This document shows positions 42,866 to 51,159 of a stretch of DNA of 64,000 nucleotides, one piece after another. Under the pieces are notes generated by a model, which was given only the letters and a program-made list of their open reading frames with translations, was not told the origin of the DNA and searched no databases. Where the stretch lies: the NCBI RefSeq assembly GCF_000255295.1, contig NC_017030.1, positions 5,084,001 through 5,148,000 of the forward strand, given 5' to 3'. This stretch comes from Corallococcus coralloides DSM 2259. Its GTDB lineage: Bacteria > Myxococcota > Myxococcia > Myxococcales > Myxococcaceae. The stretch's first letter is position 1, and every line of letters starts with the position of its first letter. Position numbers and translations under genes: made by a program.

Positions 42866-43315
42866 ATGTCGGACAAGGACAACAAGGGCAGCATGACGGT
42901 GGCTGAGGCCGGGCGTAAGGGCGGCGAGACGGTCCGCAACGAGCGCGGTCGCGAGTTCTACGAGACCATCGGCCGCAAGGGCGGAGCGACGGTGAAGGCC
43001 GAGCGCGGACGCTCCTTCTACGAGGAGATCGGCCGCAAGGGCGGCGAGACCGTGAAGGCCGAGCGCGGCGCGAAGTTCTACGAGGAGATCGGCAAGAAGG
43101 GCGGCGATCGCGTCAAGGCCACCCGCGGTCCGAACTTCTATGAGGAGATCGGCCGCAAGGGCGGGCAGAAGGTCAAGAAACTGATTGAAGAGGGCAAGCG
43201 CGCCGCCCGCGCCGCCATGGAGGGCCAGGCCGCCGGGAATGCCCCCGCGTCCGAGGGCACCTCCGCTCCGGCGGCGACGCCGGAAGGGCCCGCGCAGCCG
43301 GGCGGCAACGAGTAA
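42866..43315 (+). CDS. KGG-repeat (Em/LEA group 1-like) stress protein
   Basis: The 149-residue hydrophilic protein is likely disordered. It has a 20-residue repeat, each unit beginning G-(R/K)-KGG then x-x-V-x-x-x-RG-x-x-FYE-x-I, at residues 16, 36, 56 and 76, with a partial fifth at 96. This matches the bacterial KGG stress motif and the 20-residue Em motif of plant group 1 LEA proteins, which protect against drying and heat. The C-terminal 35 residues are Ala/Pro/Gly-rich. ATG at 42866 has AGGAG eight bases upstream. It is probably made in stationary phase or during development in a myxobacterium, which is inference. Confidence 0.85.
   Translation: MSDKDNKGSMTVAEAGRKGGETVRNERGREFYETIGRKGGATVKAERGRSFYEEIGRKGGETVKAERGAKFYEEIGKKGGDRVKATRGPNFYEEIGRKGGQKVKKLIEEGKRAARAAMEGQAAGNAPASEGTSAPAATPEGPAQPGGNE
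42911..43165 (+). repeat. 60-base coding tandem repeat (four and a partial fifth unit)
   Basis: Inside the KGG protein gene a 60-base unit recurs, each with GGCCGCAAGGGCGG or a close variant at the KGG codons and TTCTACGAG in the second half. Units are similar but not identical, showing repeat expansion followed by drift. Confidence 0.85.
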
Positions 43316-43354
43316 CGGGGGACAGGAAGCGCGGTCTTCCGGTATGACGGCCGC

Positions 43355-43693
43355 GTGTACCTGGTCATCACGTTCCTCGAACAGGTGGAGACGACCGAGC
43401 GGGCGATCCGCCGGCTCCGGGAGTTCGGCATCCCGGAACCGATGGTCATCCGGGCGCGCAGCGCCGCCGCGGCCCTGTCCGCGGAGGTCCCGGTGTTCGC
43501 CGGTCTGCGCAGCCTCGCGCTCGGCGCGGATGAAGACCGCATCATCCTGGTGAGCGTGCTGCCGGCCCTCCCGCAAGAGGAGCTGGATCGCATGCTCCAG
43601 CGCGTGCAGCTGGAGATGGACGCGGACGACCCACCCATGGGTCGCCTGGTGGCCCTGCCTGTCCTGGCGGCGCCCACGCATCGGCGTGGATGA
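43355..43693 (+). CDS. PII-like small regulator (nitrogen-regulatory PII fold)
   Basis: The 112-residue protein resembles the short PII-like proteins: beta-alpha start MYLVITFLEQVETTERAIRRLREFGIPEPMVIRARS, then VPVFAGLRSLALGADEDRIILVSVL, QEELDRMLQRVQLEM and a final GRLVALPVL. The 'FGSLR..L' region and final 'G-x-L-x-x-x-PV' are typical of this group; the T-loop uridylylation Tyr of GlnB is absent. Such proteins are often encoded next to cation/proton antiporters, as here, and may bind a nucleotide and gate transport. GTG start at 43355; 32 bases to the antiporter. Confidence 0.65.
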   Translation: MYLVITFLEQVETTERAIRRLREFGIPEPMVIRARSAAAALSAEVPVFAGLRSLALGADEDRIILVSVLPALPQEELDRMLQRVQLEMDADDPPMGRLVALPVLAAPTHRRG

Positions 43694-43725
43694 CGCGCGG
43701 GGGCGCACGGGTGTAAGCACGTCGC

Positions 43726-44961
43726 GTGCAAGCGCTGCTCGTCTTCCTCATCGTCGCGGCGTTGTCGCTGCTCGCGTCCAGCCGGTCGATCCTGGATCCG
43801 GGCCGCTTCCCGGCGCTGGCGCAGCTGGCGGCCAGCGGCTTGTTGTTCCTCATCTTCGGGGCCTTCCTGGGCCCGTCCCTCCTGGGCGTGCTCAGCGCGC
43901 GCAACCTGGAGTCGCTGAGCCCGCTGGTGGCGCTGGGGCTGGGGACGGGGGGCGTGCTCCTGGGGCTCAACCTGGAGCCCCGGCTGCTGCGGCTCTTGCC
44001 CCGGCCCGTGTACGCGGCGGCGGTCGCGCACGCGGGCACGGCGTTCCTCTTCGTCGCGCTGCCCCTGTCCGTCCCGCTGCTGCTGTCCATGGGCTTGAGG
44101 CCCATGGTGGCGGTGGGCGCGGCGGCGCTCCTGGGCGCGGCGGCGAGCCTGTCCTCCGGCCACTTCGCGGTGCTGGGCTACCGCAACGGACGGATGGAGC
44201 GGGCGCGGGGCCTGGGCGTGGCGCTGCTCACGATGATGGACGACGCGGTGGGCCTGGGCGTGCTCGCGCTGGGCCTGGTGCTGGGCGTCACCGGCAACGC
44301 GGCGGAAGGGCTGGGCCTCGTGGGGCTGGCGCTGCTCCTGGGCGTGGCGTGCGGGGCGCTCCTGGCGTTCCTCACGTATTCGCTGAAGGACCTGGCGGAG
44401 CAGACCACCGTGACGCTGGGCATGGTGGCGCTGGTGGGCGGCGCGGCGGCGTACCTGCGGCTGTCGTCGCTGCTCGCGGGCGTGGCCTGCGGCGCGACGC
44501 TGGCGCTGATGGGCGGGCGCACGGCGGAGCGGGTGGCGCGGGCGCTCTCGCGCGTGGAGCGGCCCACGTACCTGGTGCTGGTGTTCCTGGTGGGCAGCCA
44601 CATCCACGCGCGCGACGTGTCCGCCTGGGCGCTGCTGCCCGCGTTCGTGGGGCTGCGCTTTCTGGGCAAGGTGCTGGGGGGACGGTTCGCGCAGCGGCTC
44701 ACGGCGGGCGTGTTGGATCTGCCGCCGCGCTTTGGCTACGCGCTCATCTCCCAGGGCGGCCTGGCGCTGTGCCTGGTGGCGGAATACGTGCTGCTGGTGC
44801 CGGGCTCGCTGTCGCAGCGGGTGCTGGACGTGGTGGCGGTGGGCGCGGTCGTCAACGAGATGCTCGCGCACGGGGCCTTCCGGCACGTGCTGTCCGCGGA
44901 GCGCAGGGCCTCGGCTTCGCGGGACACGCCTTCCGCGGGTGACGCGGGGGTGGCGGCGTGA
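43726..44961 (+). CDS. cation/proton antiporter (CPA family), first of a pair
   Basis: The 411-residue membrane protein has about 11-12 hydrophobic helices, with Na+/H+-exchanger fold features: GLFLIFGAFLGPSLLG-like second helix (GLLFLIFGAFLGPSLL), ALLGAAASLSSGHFAVLG and LTMMDDAVGLGVLALGLVLG, where the Asp pair is a candidate ion site. The middle MVALVGGAAAYLRLSSLLAG and SHIHARDVSAW are also family-like. GTG start at 43726. It overlaps the second antiporter gene by GTGA and follows the PII-like gene. The ion (Na+ or K+) is unknown. Confidence 0.8.
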   Translation: MQALLVFLIVAALSLLASSRSILDPGRFPALAQLAASGLLFLIFGAFLGPSLLGVLSARNLESLSPLVALGLGTGGVLLGLNLEPRLLRLLPRPVYAAAVAHAGTAFLFVALPLSVPLLLSMGLRPMVAVGAAALLGAAASLSSGHFAVLGYRNGRMERARGLGVALLTMMDDAVGLGVLALGLVLGVTGNAAEGLGLVGLALLLGVACGALLAFLTYSLKDLAEQTTVTLGMVALVGGAAAYLRLSSLLAGVACGATLALMGGRTAERVARALSRVERPTYLVLVFLVGSHIHARDVSAWALLPAFVGLRFLGKVLGGRFAQRLTAGVLDLPPRFGYALISQGGLALCLVAEYVLLVPGSLSQRVLDVVAVGAVVNEMLAHGAFRHVLSAERRASASRDTPSAGDAGVAA

Positions 44962-46256
44962 AGGGGTCCATCTTCCGGTTGCTGCTGCTCATGGGCCTGC
45001 TGGCGGCCATCACCCAGGCGCAGGTGGTGCGCGCGGACGCGGGCACGCCGGTGCTGCTGGCGGCGGGCGCGCTGCTGTTGTGCGGCCTGTTCGCGGGCAA
45101 GGTGGCCAAGGGCATGGGCCTGCCGCGCCTCACCGGCTACCTGCTGGTGGGCGTGGCGGTGGGGCCGTACGCGCTGGGCTTCATCCCCAACGCGGGCGTG
45201 AAGGGGCTGGAGCTGGTGAAGGGGCTGGCGGTGAGCCTCATCGCGCTCGTCGCGGGCACGGAGCTGCACCTGGGGCTCATCCGCCGGGTGGGCGCGCGCG
45301 TGGCGCTGCTCTGCGCGGCGGTGTGCGGGGTGACGTTCGCGGTGTGCTTCGGGGCGACGTTCGCGCTCAAGCCCGTGCTGCCGTTCCTGACTCCCATGAC
45401 GGTGCCGCAGGCGCTGGCGGTGAGCGCGCTCATGTCCACGGTGGTGGTGTCGTTCTCCCCCACGGTGACCATCGCCATCGTGCAGGAGACGTCCGCGCGC
45501 GGCCCCTTCACGGAGTTCCTGATGGCGCTGGTCATCATCGGGGACCTGTTCGTGATGGTGGCCTTCGGCCTGGCGGCGGGCATCACCCGCGCGACGTTCG
45601 GCGACGGGTTGGACGTGGCGGCGCTGGTGGGCGGGGTGGGGTGGGAGCTGTTCGGCTCCGTGGCGGTGGGGTGCCTGCTGGCGGTGGCGATGCTCCTGTA
45701 CATGCGGGGCGTCAACCGCGAGCTGCCGCTGTTCCTCGTGGGCCTGTCGTTCGCGGCGGCGGAGGGCGGGGCGCGGCTGCACCTGTCGCCGCTGCTGGTG
45801 TCGCTGGCGGCCGGGGCGCTCATCGCGAACCTGGACGAGCGCGAGGGCCGGCGCATCCACCACGCCATCAACCAGGCGGGCCTGCCGGTGTTCGCGCTCT
45901 TCTTCGCCGCGGCGGGGGCGGGGCTGAAGCTGGACGCGCTGGTGACCGTGGGGCCGGCCGCGCTGATGCTCGTGGCGCTGCGCGGCCTGGCCATCTGGGG
46001 CGCGTGCCGCAAGTTCGCGCCCGCGGACGACCCGCGCCTCAAGCGCTTCCTGTGGATGGGGCTCATCTCCCAGGCGGGCGTGACGTTCGGCCTGGCGGCG
46101 CTGGTGTCGCGCACCTTCCCGACCTTCGGGCCGCAGGTGGAGGTGCTCATCATCGCGATGATCACCGCGCACGAACTCGTGGGGCCCGTCCTCACCCGGC
46201 GCGCGCTGCTGGGCAGTGGCGAAATCCGTGCGGAGGAGGCGGGCGGCGGCGCATAG
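44958..46256 (+). CDS. cation/proton antiporter (CPA family), second of a pair
   Basis: The 432-residue membrane protein has about 12 helices: KGMGLPRLTGYLLVGVAVGPYALGF is the classic CPA2 'GYLLAGI-x-GP' segment, followed by GLAVSLIALVAGTELHLGLI, MSTVVVSFSPTVTIAIVQE and MALVIIGDLFVMVAFGLA, where a single Asp follows Gly in the place where KefB/NapA-type proteins carry their ion-binding Asp. No RCK/TrkA-N domain is attached, so regulation may come from the PII-like protein. The GTG start overlaps the first antiporter, suggesting fixed stoichiometry and perhaps a heterodimer. Confidence 0.83.
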   Translation: MKGSIFRLLLLMGLLAAITQAQVVRADAGTPVLLAAGALLLCGLFAGKVAKGMGLPRLTGYLLVGVAVGPYALGFIPNAGVKGLELVKGLAVSLIALVAGTELHLGLIRRVGARVALLCAAVCGVTFAVCFGATFALKPVLPFLTPMTVPQALAVSALMSTVVVSFSPTVTIAIVQETSARGPFTEFLMALVIIGDLFVMVAFGLAAGITRATFGDGLDVAALVGGVGWELFGSVAVGCLLAVAMLLYMRGVNRELPLFLVGLSFAAAEGGARLHLSPLLVSLAAGALIANLDEREGRRIHHAINQAGLPVFALFFAAAGAGLKLDALVTVGPAALMLVALRGLAIWGACRKFAPADDPRLKRFLWMGLISQAGVTFGLAALVSRTFPTFGPQVEVLIIAMITAHELVGPVLTRRALLGSGEIRAEEAGGGA

Positions 46257-46257
46257 T

Positions 46258-46283
46258 GGGGGCACACCCCCGCACCCCGGGGG
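46258..46283. terminator. alternative G/C hairpins after the antiporter operon
   Basis: GGGGG-CACA-CCCCC is followed at once by ACCCC/GGGGGT, so two hairpins compete for the same C-run between the antiporter stop and the YciO-like start 50 bases away. It may be a terminator or a leader structure. Confidence 0.35.
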
Positions 46284-46308
46284 TGGCCTCTCCCAGGAGC
46301 CCTCCGTC

Positions 46309-46929
46309 ATGCCCCCCGCCGTCGCTCCCATCCTCGAGGTGGACGTGGACCACCCCTCGCCCCGCCATGTCGCACGCGCGGTGGAGGTGCTGGAGAAGGG
46401 CGGCCTCATCGCCTACCCCACGGACACGTACTACGGGCTCGGCTGTGATTTGAACGCCAAGAAAGCCATTGAGCGGCTGTACCAGCTCAAAGGCCGCGAC
46501 AAGAAAAAGCCGCTGTCACTCTTGTGCCCGGACCTGTCGGACGTGGCCCGCTACGCGCACGTGAGCAACTTCGCCTACCGCGCCATGAAGGGGCTCACGC
46601 CAGGGGCCTTCACCTTCATCCTGGAGGCCACGCGCCTGGTGCCGGAGGTGATGATGACGAAGCAGAAGCAGGTGGGCCTGCGCGTGCCGGACGCCGCCTT
46701 GCCCCGCGAGCTGGCGAAAGCGCTCGGCCGCCCGCTCATCACCACGTCGGCAACCCATACCGACGGTACGGTTCTTTCTGACGCACGGGACATCAAGACG
46801 GCGCTGGGGCATGGGCTGGATTTGATCCTGGACGGAGGCGTCACCTTGAACGAGCCGTCCACGGTGGTTTCACTGATAGGCGATACGCTTGAAATCCTGA
46901 GGCAAGGCAAGGGTAGTCTGGAGTCCTGA
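46309..46929 (+). CDS. YciO-type Sua5/YrdC/TsaC-fold protein
   Basis: The 206-residue protein has the YrdC fold with AYPTDTYYGLGCDLNAKKAIERLYQLKGRDKKKPLSLLC near the N-terminus, then NFAYRAMKGLTPGAFTFILEAT, VGLRVPD and TTSATHTDGT. True TsaC/Sua5 makes threonylcarbamoyl-AMP for the t6A modification of tRNA; this sequence matches the YciO branch better (length 206, 'LLC.DLS..ARY..V.N.A.R.MK..TPG.FTFIL'), whose activity is weaker and role unclear. An AGGAG lies about ten bases before the ATG at 46309. No second TsaC gene is in the window. Confidence 0.88.
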   Translation: MPPAVAPILEVDVDHPSPRHVARAVEVLEKGGLIAYPTDTYYGLGCDLNAKKAIERLYQLKGRDKKKPLSLLCPDLSDVARYAHVSNFAYRAMKGLTPGAFTFILEATRLVPEVMMTKQKQVGLRVPDAALPRELAKALGRPLITTSATHTDGTVLSDARDIKTALGHGLDLILDGGVTLNEPSTVVSLIGDTLEILRQGKGSLES

Positions 46930-46952
46930 AATCCTTTCCAGAGGGGGAAGCC

Positions 46953-47939
46953 TTGGCCGAGGGGGACCTACCAGCAACGCCTGTCGTCGACTCACCGGAG
47001 CGGGTGCCGGGCGCGCTCGCGCTGCTGGGCCTGTTGGTATTCCGGCCCATTGATTTGCATTACCGGCTGCGCGAGGCGGGCATCCGCTCGCCCGCGGGCC
47101 GCATCGGGCAGCTGTGGCGTGAGCAGGCCGAAGGAGGCCGCGCGGCCGGGGCCTTCGTGGCGCGGATGCTGCTCCTGCTCGTCGTGTTGTCGCCCACCCT
47201 CACGGTGCTCGCGGGGCTGGGGCTGCGGCTGATGGGCGTGCCGATGCGGGGCGTGTACCTGGTCTCCGCGGCGCTGTGCAGCGCGGTGGGGCTGGTGGTG
47301 GCGCTGGTGTCGGGGCTCGCGTCCGGGGTGCTGCTGGGCTCGCTGGCGAGCGTGTCCATGCTGGCGGGGCTGCACGCCACGGCGGGCGGTGCCTTCGGTC
47401 CGGAGCACGGCGGCGGGGCGGCGATGACGGTGGGCCTATGCCTGGGCATCGTGTCCGGCCTGTCCGCGGGGAGCATTGGCGGCCTGTCCAGCGGGCGCGG
47501 CCCGTCCGTGCGCAACGTGCAGGTGGCGGCCATCGCCACCAGCCTGGTGCCCATGCTGGTGTGGAGCAGCGCCTCCACGGTGTCCTTCGCGGGCGCGGTG
47601 GCGGCGAGCGCGCTGGTGGCCTTCCTCACGTGCGCGTTCCGGCTGCCGTTCTACGCGCTGGAGGTGCTGGCGCAGGCGGTGGCGTACGCGGTGGAGCGCT
47701 TCACGGGGAAGCCCACGCTGCGCTGGGTGCCGGTGCGGCATCACAACCTGAGCTACCTGCCGCACCCGTTCCTGAGCCGCCACCTGGCGCTGGCGGTGCG
47801 CTCGCGGCCGGCGGAGGTGCTGGCGGTGGCGGACGCGTGCCTGCGCTCGCCGGGCAACATCCTGGTGGGCTGGCCCTGGGTGGTGGAGGCGCTGGAGCGC
47901 GCGCACGCCCAGGAGGCCTCGGCGGAACCCCAGGCCTGA
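46953..47939 (+). CDS. membrane protein of unknown function
   Basis: The 328-residue protein has an N-terminal soluble part (about 60 residues, FRPIDLHYRLREAGI), then about six Gly/Ala/Leu-rich hydrophobic segments (about residues 65-245) and a soluble C-terminus with VPVRHHNLSYLPHPFLSRHLALAVRSRPAEVLAVADACLRSPGN, which looks helical. The TTG at 46953 follows GGGGGAAG, a good ribosome site, and is 23 bases after the YciO-like gene, so the two are probably one operon. I do not recognise the family. Confidence 0.6.
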   Translation: MAEGDLPATPVVDSPERVPGALALLGLLVFRPIDLHYRLREAGIRSPAGRIGQLWREQAEGGRAAGAFVARMLLLLVVLSPTLTVLAGLGLRLMGVPMRGVYLVSAALCSAVGLVVALVSGLASGVLLGSLASVSMLAGLHATAGGAFGPEHGGGAAMTVGLCLGIVSGLSAGSIGGLSSGRGPSVRNVQVAAIATSLVPMLVWSSASTVSFAGAVAASALVAFLTCAFRLPFYALEVLAQAVAYAVERFTGKPTLRWVPVRHHNLSYLPHPFLSRHLALAVRSRPAEVLAVADACLRSPGNILVGWPWVVEALERAHAQEASAEPQA

Positions 47940-47951
47940 AGGCGCCTGGGG

Positions 47952-47967
47952 GCCGCCGCCGGGCGGC
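47952..47967. terminator. short GC hairpin between convergent genes
   Basis: GCCGCC and GGCGGC flank GCCG between the membrane-protein stop and the stop of the small exported protein. Short stem, no U-tract. Confidence 0.35.
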
Positions 47968-48281
47968 TACTGCTTCTGCACGTCCGTGACGACCTTCGCG
48001 CCCACGTCGTTGGGGGCGTAGGTCAGCTTCACGGAGTCCCCGGCCCGGATGCCCTGGAGGGTCTGCGTGAGCTGGGGCTTCGTCGTGTCCACCACGTAGG
48101 TGAGCGGCGGGGCGTCCGCGGTGGCGCCCTCCAGTTGGATGCTGGACGGGCTCACGCTCTTCACCTTGCCCGTCCGGGTCTTCTGCGCCGTCGCCGTGGG
48201 CGCGGGCGTCTGCGCCAGGGCCGTCGTGCCCACGCTGCCCAGCGTGAGGACCGCCATCCACATCCATGCCTGTGCACGCAT
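47967..48281 (-). CDS. small exported protein of unknown function
   Basis: The 104-residue product has a signal peptide ending near ALAQTP. The mature part of about 75 residues has five beta-type segments (RTGKVKSVSPSSIQLEG, TYVVDTTKPQLTQTLQGIRAGDSVKLTYA, KVVTDVQ), like a small OB-fold or DUF1344-type periplasmic protein. GGAG lies eight bases before the ATG at 48281. It stands alone, divergent from xerD. Function unknown. Confidence 0.7.
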   Translation of the reverse strand: MRAQAWMWMAVLTLGSVGTTALAQTPAPTATAQKTRTGKVKSVSPSSIQLEGATADAPPLTYVVDTTKPQLTQTLQGIRAGDSVKLTYAPNDVGAKVVTDVQKQ

Positions 48282-48407
48282 CTTCGTCACTCCTTCAGTG
48301 TGGGAAGCGGCAGGGTGGACCGCTTCCCGGGGTGAAGGCAACGGCGTGGCGGGTGGGGCCGTCAGGGAGTTGCCCTCGGGAGCGCGTCCGGTAGCCTCCC
48401 GCGGACC

Positions 48408-49343
<936 letters not shown>

Positions 49344-49384
49344 GGGGGACCCTGCACCGCGGGGAGGGGTGAAGGGGCGTGCGT

Positions 49385-49408
49385 CGCAAGCGAACGCAAT
49401 CGCTTGCG
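49385..49408. terminator. hairpin after xerD
   Basis: CGCAAGCGA and TCGCTTGCG are perfect arms around ACGCAA, 41 bases after the xerD stop. No U-tract follows. It resembles the AT-rich 9-6-9 element at 38177-38200 in spacing and loop. Confidence 0.5.
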
Positions 49409-49602
49409 GTGAAGACGCGCTCCAGGTGCTTTACGCGTGGCGCCGAAGCCGGTTCGCAGAGGAAACGACGCATTCCAGGGAAGTGGATCGCCGTGTGCAG
49501 TGCAGGACGGCGGCGGCGGACATGGCGTCCGCTGCCCTGTCGCACGGTCGTCGCGTTCCACCCCACTCGGGCGCGGTGTGGCCCACGAAGGTCTGCTCGT
49601 CC

Positions 49603-51135
49603 ATGAAGCTCTCTCGCCAATCCCTGATGTCAGGCGTCCTGGGCCTTACCGGCTGCGTGGCGCTGTCCCTCTCTGGCTGCAAGGTGCCGGAGGCCGACGC
49701 GGCGGAAGCCAAGGCTCCGCCCAAGAAGGCCCCCACCGCCAACGTGGTGCCGGTCTCCGCCACCGCGCCCGCGGAGCCCGGCAAGGCCCGCACGCCGTTC
49801 GCCGCGGCCCGCGAGGCGTTCGAGCGCAACTCCGTGAACGCGAACCCCTTCGCGGACAACAACGGCAACATCCCGCCGTCCTGGCAGTACCAGGGCCCGT
49901 TGTTCAGCCTGAGCCACGACTATCCGCAGACGCCCGTGGCGCCGCCGGCCAATCCGCCGTGGATCGCCGCGCTCAAGGGGCAGCCCATCTCCAAGGCCAA
50001 CGCGCTCGCGTACGTCAACGCGCTGAAGGCCTACATCGCGCCGTCCATGCAGACGCTGCTCTACGACTACCGCCGGTGGGATGCGGCGAAGGAGGGTTGG
50101 TACAACGAGCCGTGGCTCGCCTCCATCCGCGAGAGCATCCACGGCACGTACGTGGGCTCCGAGTTCCCCGCGGCCACCTTCGCCGCGTCCGGCCTCAAGG
50201 TCGACATGACGACGTACGTGCTGACCTACTACGACAAGGTGGCGGCGTACGCGCTGGGGCAGGTGTGGGGCAAGACGGCGATGACGCCCACGCTCACCAA
50301 CACGTCCGCGCAGTTCCCGGAAGGGTCCATCGTCATCAAGGTGGCGTTGACCAGCGCGCTGGCCAAGGACTGGCCGGTGATGCAGGGCGCGTCGCTGTGG
50401 CCCGTCTACGTGCCGCCGCCCAACGGGCCCTCGAACGCGAAGCCGGTGACGATGAACGCGTCGATCATGCAGTTCGACATCATCGTCAAGGACACCAAGA
50501 CGGCGCCCAAGACGGGCTGGGTGTTCTCCACGCTCGTCTACGACATGCGCGTGCCGGGCAGCCCGTGGGACAAGATGATCCCCCTGGGCGCGATGTGGGG
50601 GGATGATCCCAACGTCAACTCCACGCTGAACCCGGGCATGCCGCTGCAGGAGACGGTCATCAACCCCGCGGCGCCCGCGTACTCCACGGCGACGCTGGGG
50701 TGGGGTGGCCGCCTGTCCGGCCCGAACGACGGCGCGGTGGTGGCGCCGGCCTCCATCAACGGGCAGATCGTGCCCGCCGTGCAGGCCTCGTCATGCATGA
50801 GCTGCCACAGCGTGGCGGAGTGGCCCATGAAGACGTTCCTCTTGCCCACCACCACGATGCCGCCGACGGTCGTGGGGCCGAACAACGACGCCCTGGTGCT
50901 CGAGCAGCCCGGCTCCGCGGCCTGGATGAAGTGGTTCCAGGACAACCCGGGCAACGTGCCGCTGGATCCCGGGACGGTGCCCATGGACTTCGACATGGTG
51001 TTCGCCTTCAAGTCGCTGCCCGCGTGGCAGGCGGCGACGCAGGGCAACAGCGGCATGAAGGCCTTCGAGGCCGCCGACCTGGTCCGCGGCACGCCGCCCG
51101 TCAACCCGCGCGACCTCAAGTACAACGGCCAGTAG
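49603..51135 (+). CDS. large lipoprotein with one CxxCH motif
   Basis: The 510-residue product has a lipoprotein signal with lipobox L-S-G-C (Cys at about residue 26), then a mature part of about 480 residues rich in Trp, Pro and Asn. A single haem-type motif CMSCH stands near residue 398 (SSCMSCHSVAEWPMK). An earlier part has many beta strands (VDMTTYVLTYYDKVAAYALGQVWG .. GSIVIKVAL .. FDIIVKDTKT). Similar cytochrome-like lipoproteins in myxobacteria have no proven partner. ATG at 49603 is taken because it starts the signal peptide. The flavoprotein gene follows after 24 bases, so a redox pair is likely. Confidence 0.75.
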   Translation: MKLSRQSLMSGVLGLTGCVALSLSGCKVPEADAAEAKAPPKKAPTANVVPVSATAPAEPGKARTPFAAAREAFERNSVNANPFADNNGNIPPSWQYQGPLFSLSHDYPQTPVAPPANPPWIAALKGQPISKANALAYVNALKAYIAPSMQTLLYDYRRWDAAKEGWYNEPWLASIRESIHGTYVGSEFPAATFAASGLKVDMTTYVLTYYDKVAAYALGQVWGKTAMTPTLTNTSAQFPEGSIVIKVALTSALAKDWPVMQGASLWPVYVPPPNGPSNAKPVTMNASIMQFDIIVKDTKTAPKTGWVFSTLVYDMRVPGSPWDKMIPLGAMWGDDPNVNSTLNPGMPLQETVINPAAPAYSTATLGWGGRLSGPNDGAVVAPASINGQIVPAVQASSCMSCHSVAEWPMKTFLLPTTTMPPTVVGPNNDALVLEQPGSAAWMKWFQDNPGNVPLDPGTVPMDFDMVFAFKSLPAWQAATQGNSGMKAFEAADLVRGTPPVNPRDLKYNGQ

Positions 51136-51159
51136 GCCCCTGAGCTCCGGGAGGACCCC

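Noticed and set aside
42911..43165. Regular 60-base repeats considered as a CRISPR array.
   Set aside because: The repeats are in frame, code for the KGG motif, and have no unique spacers or cas genes.
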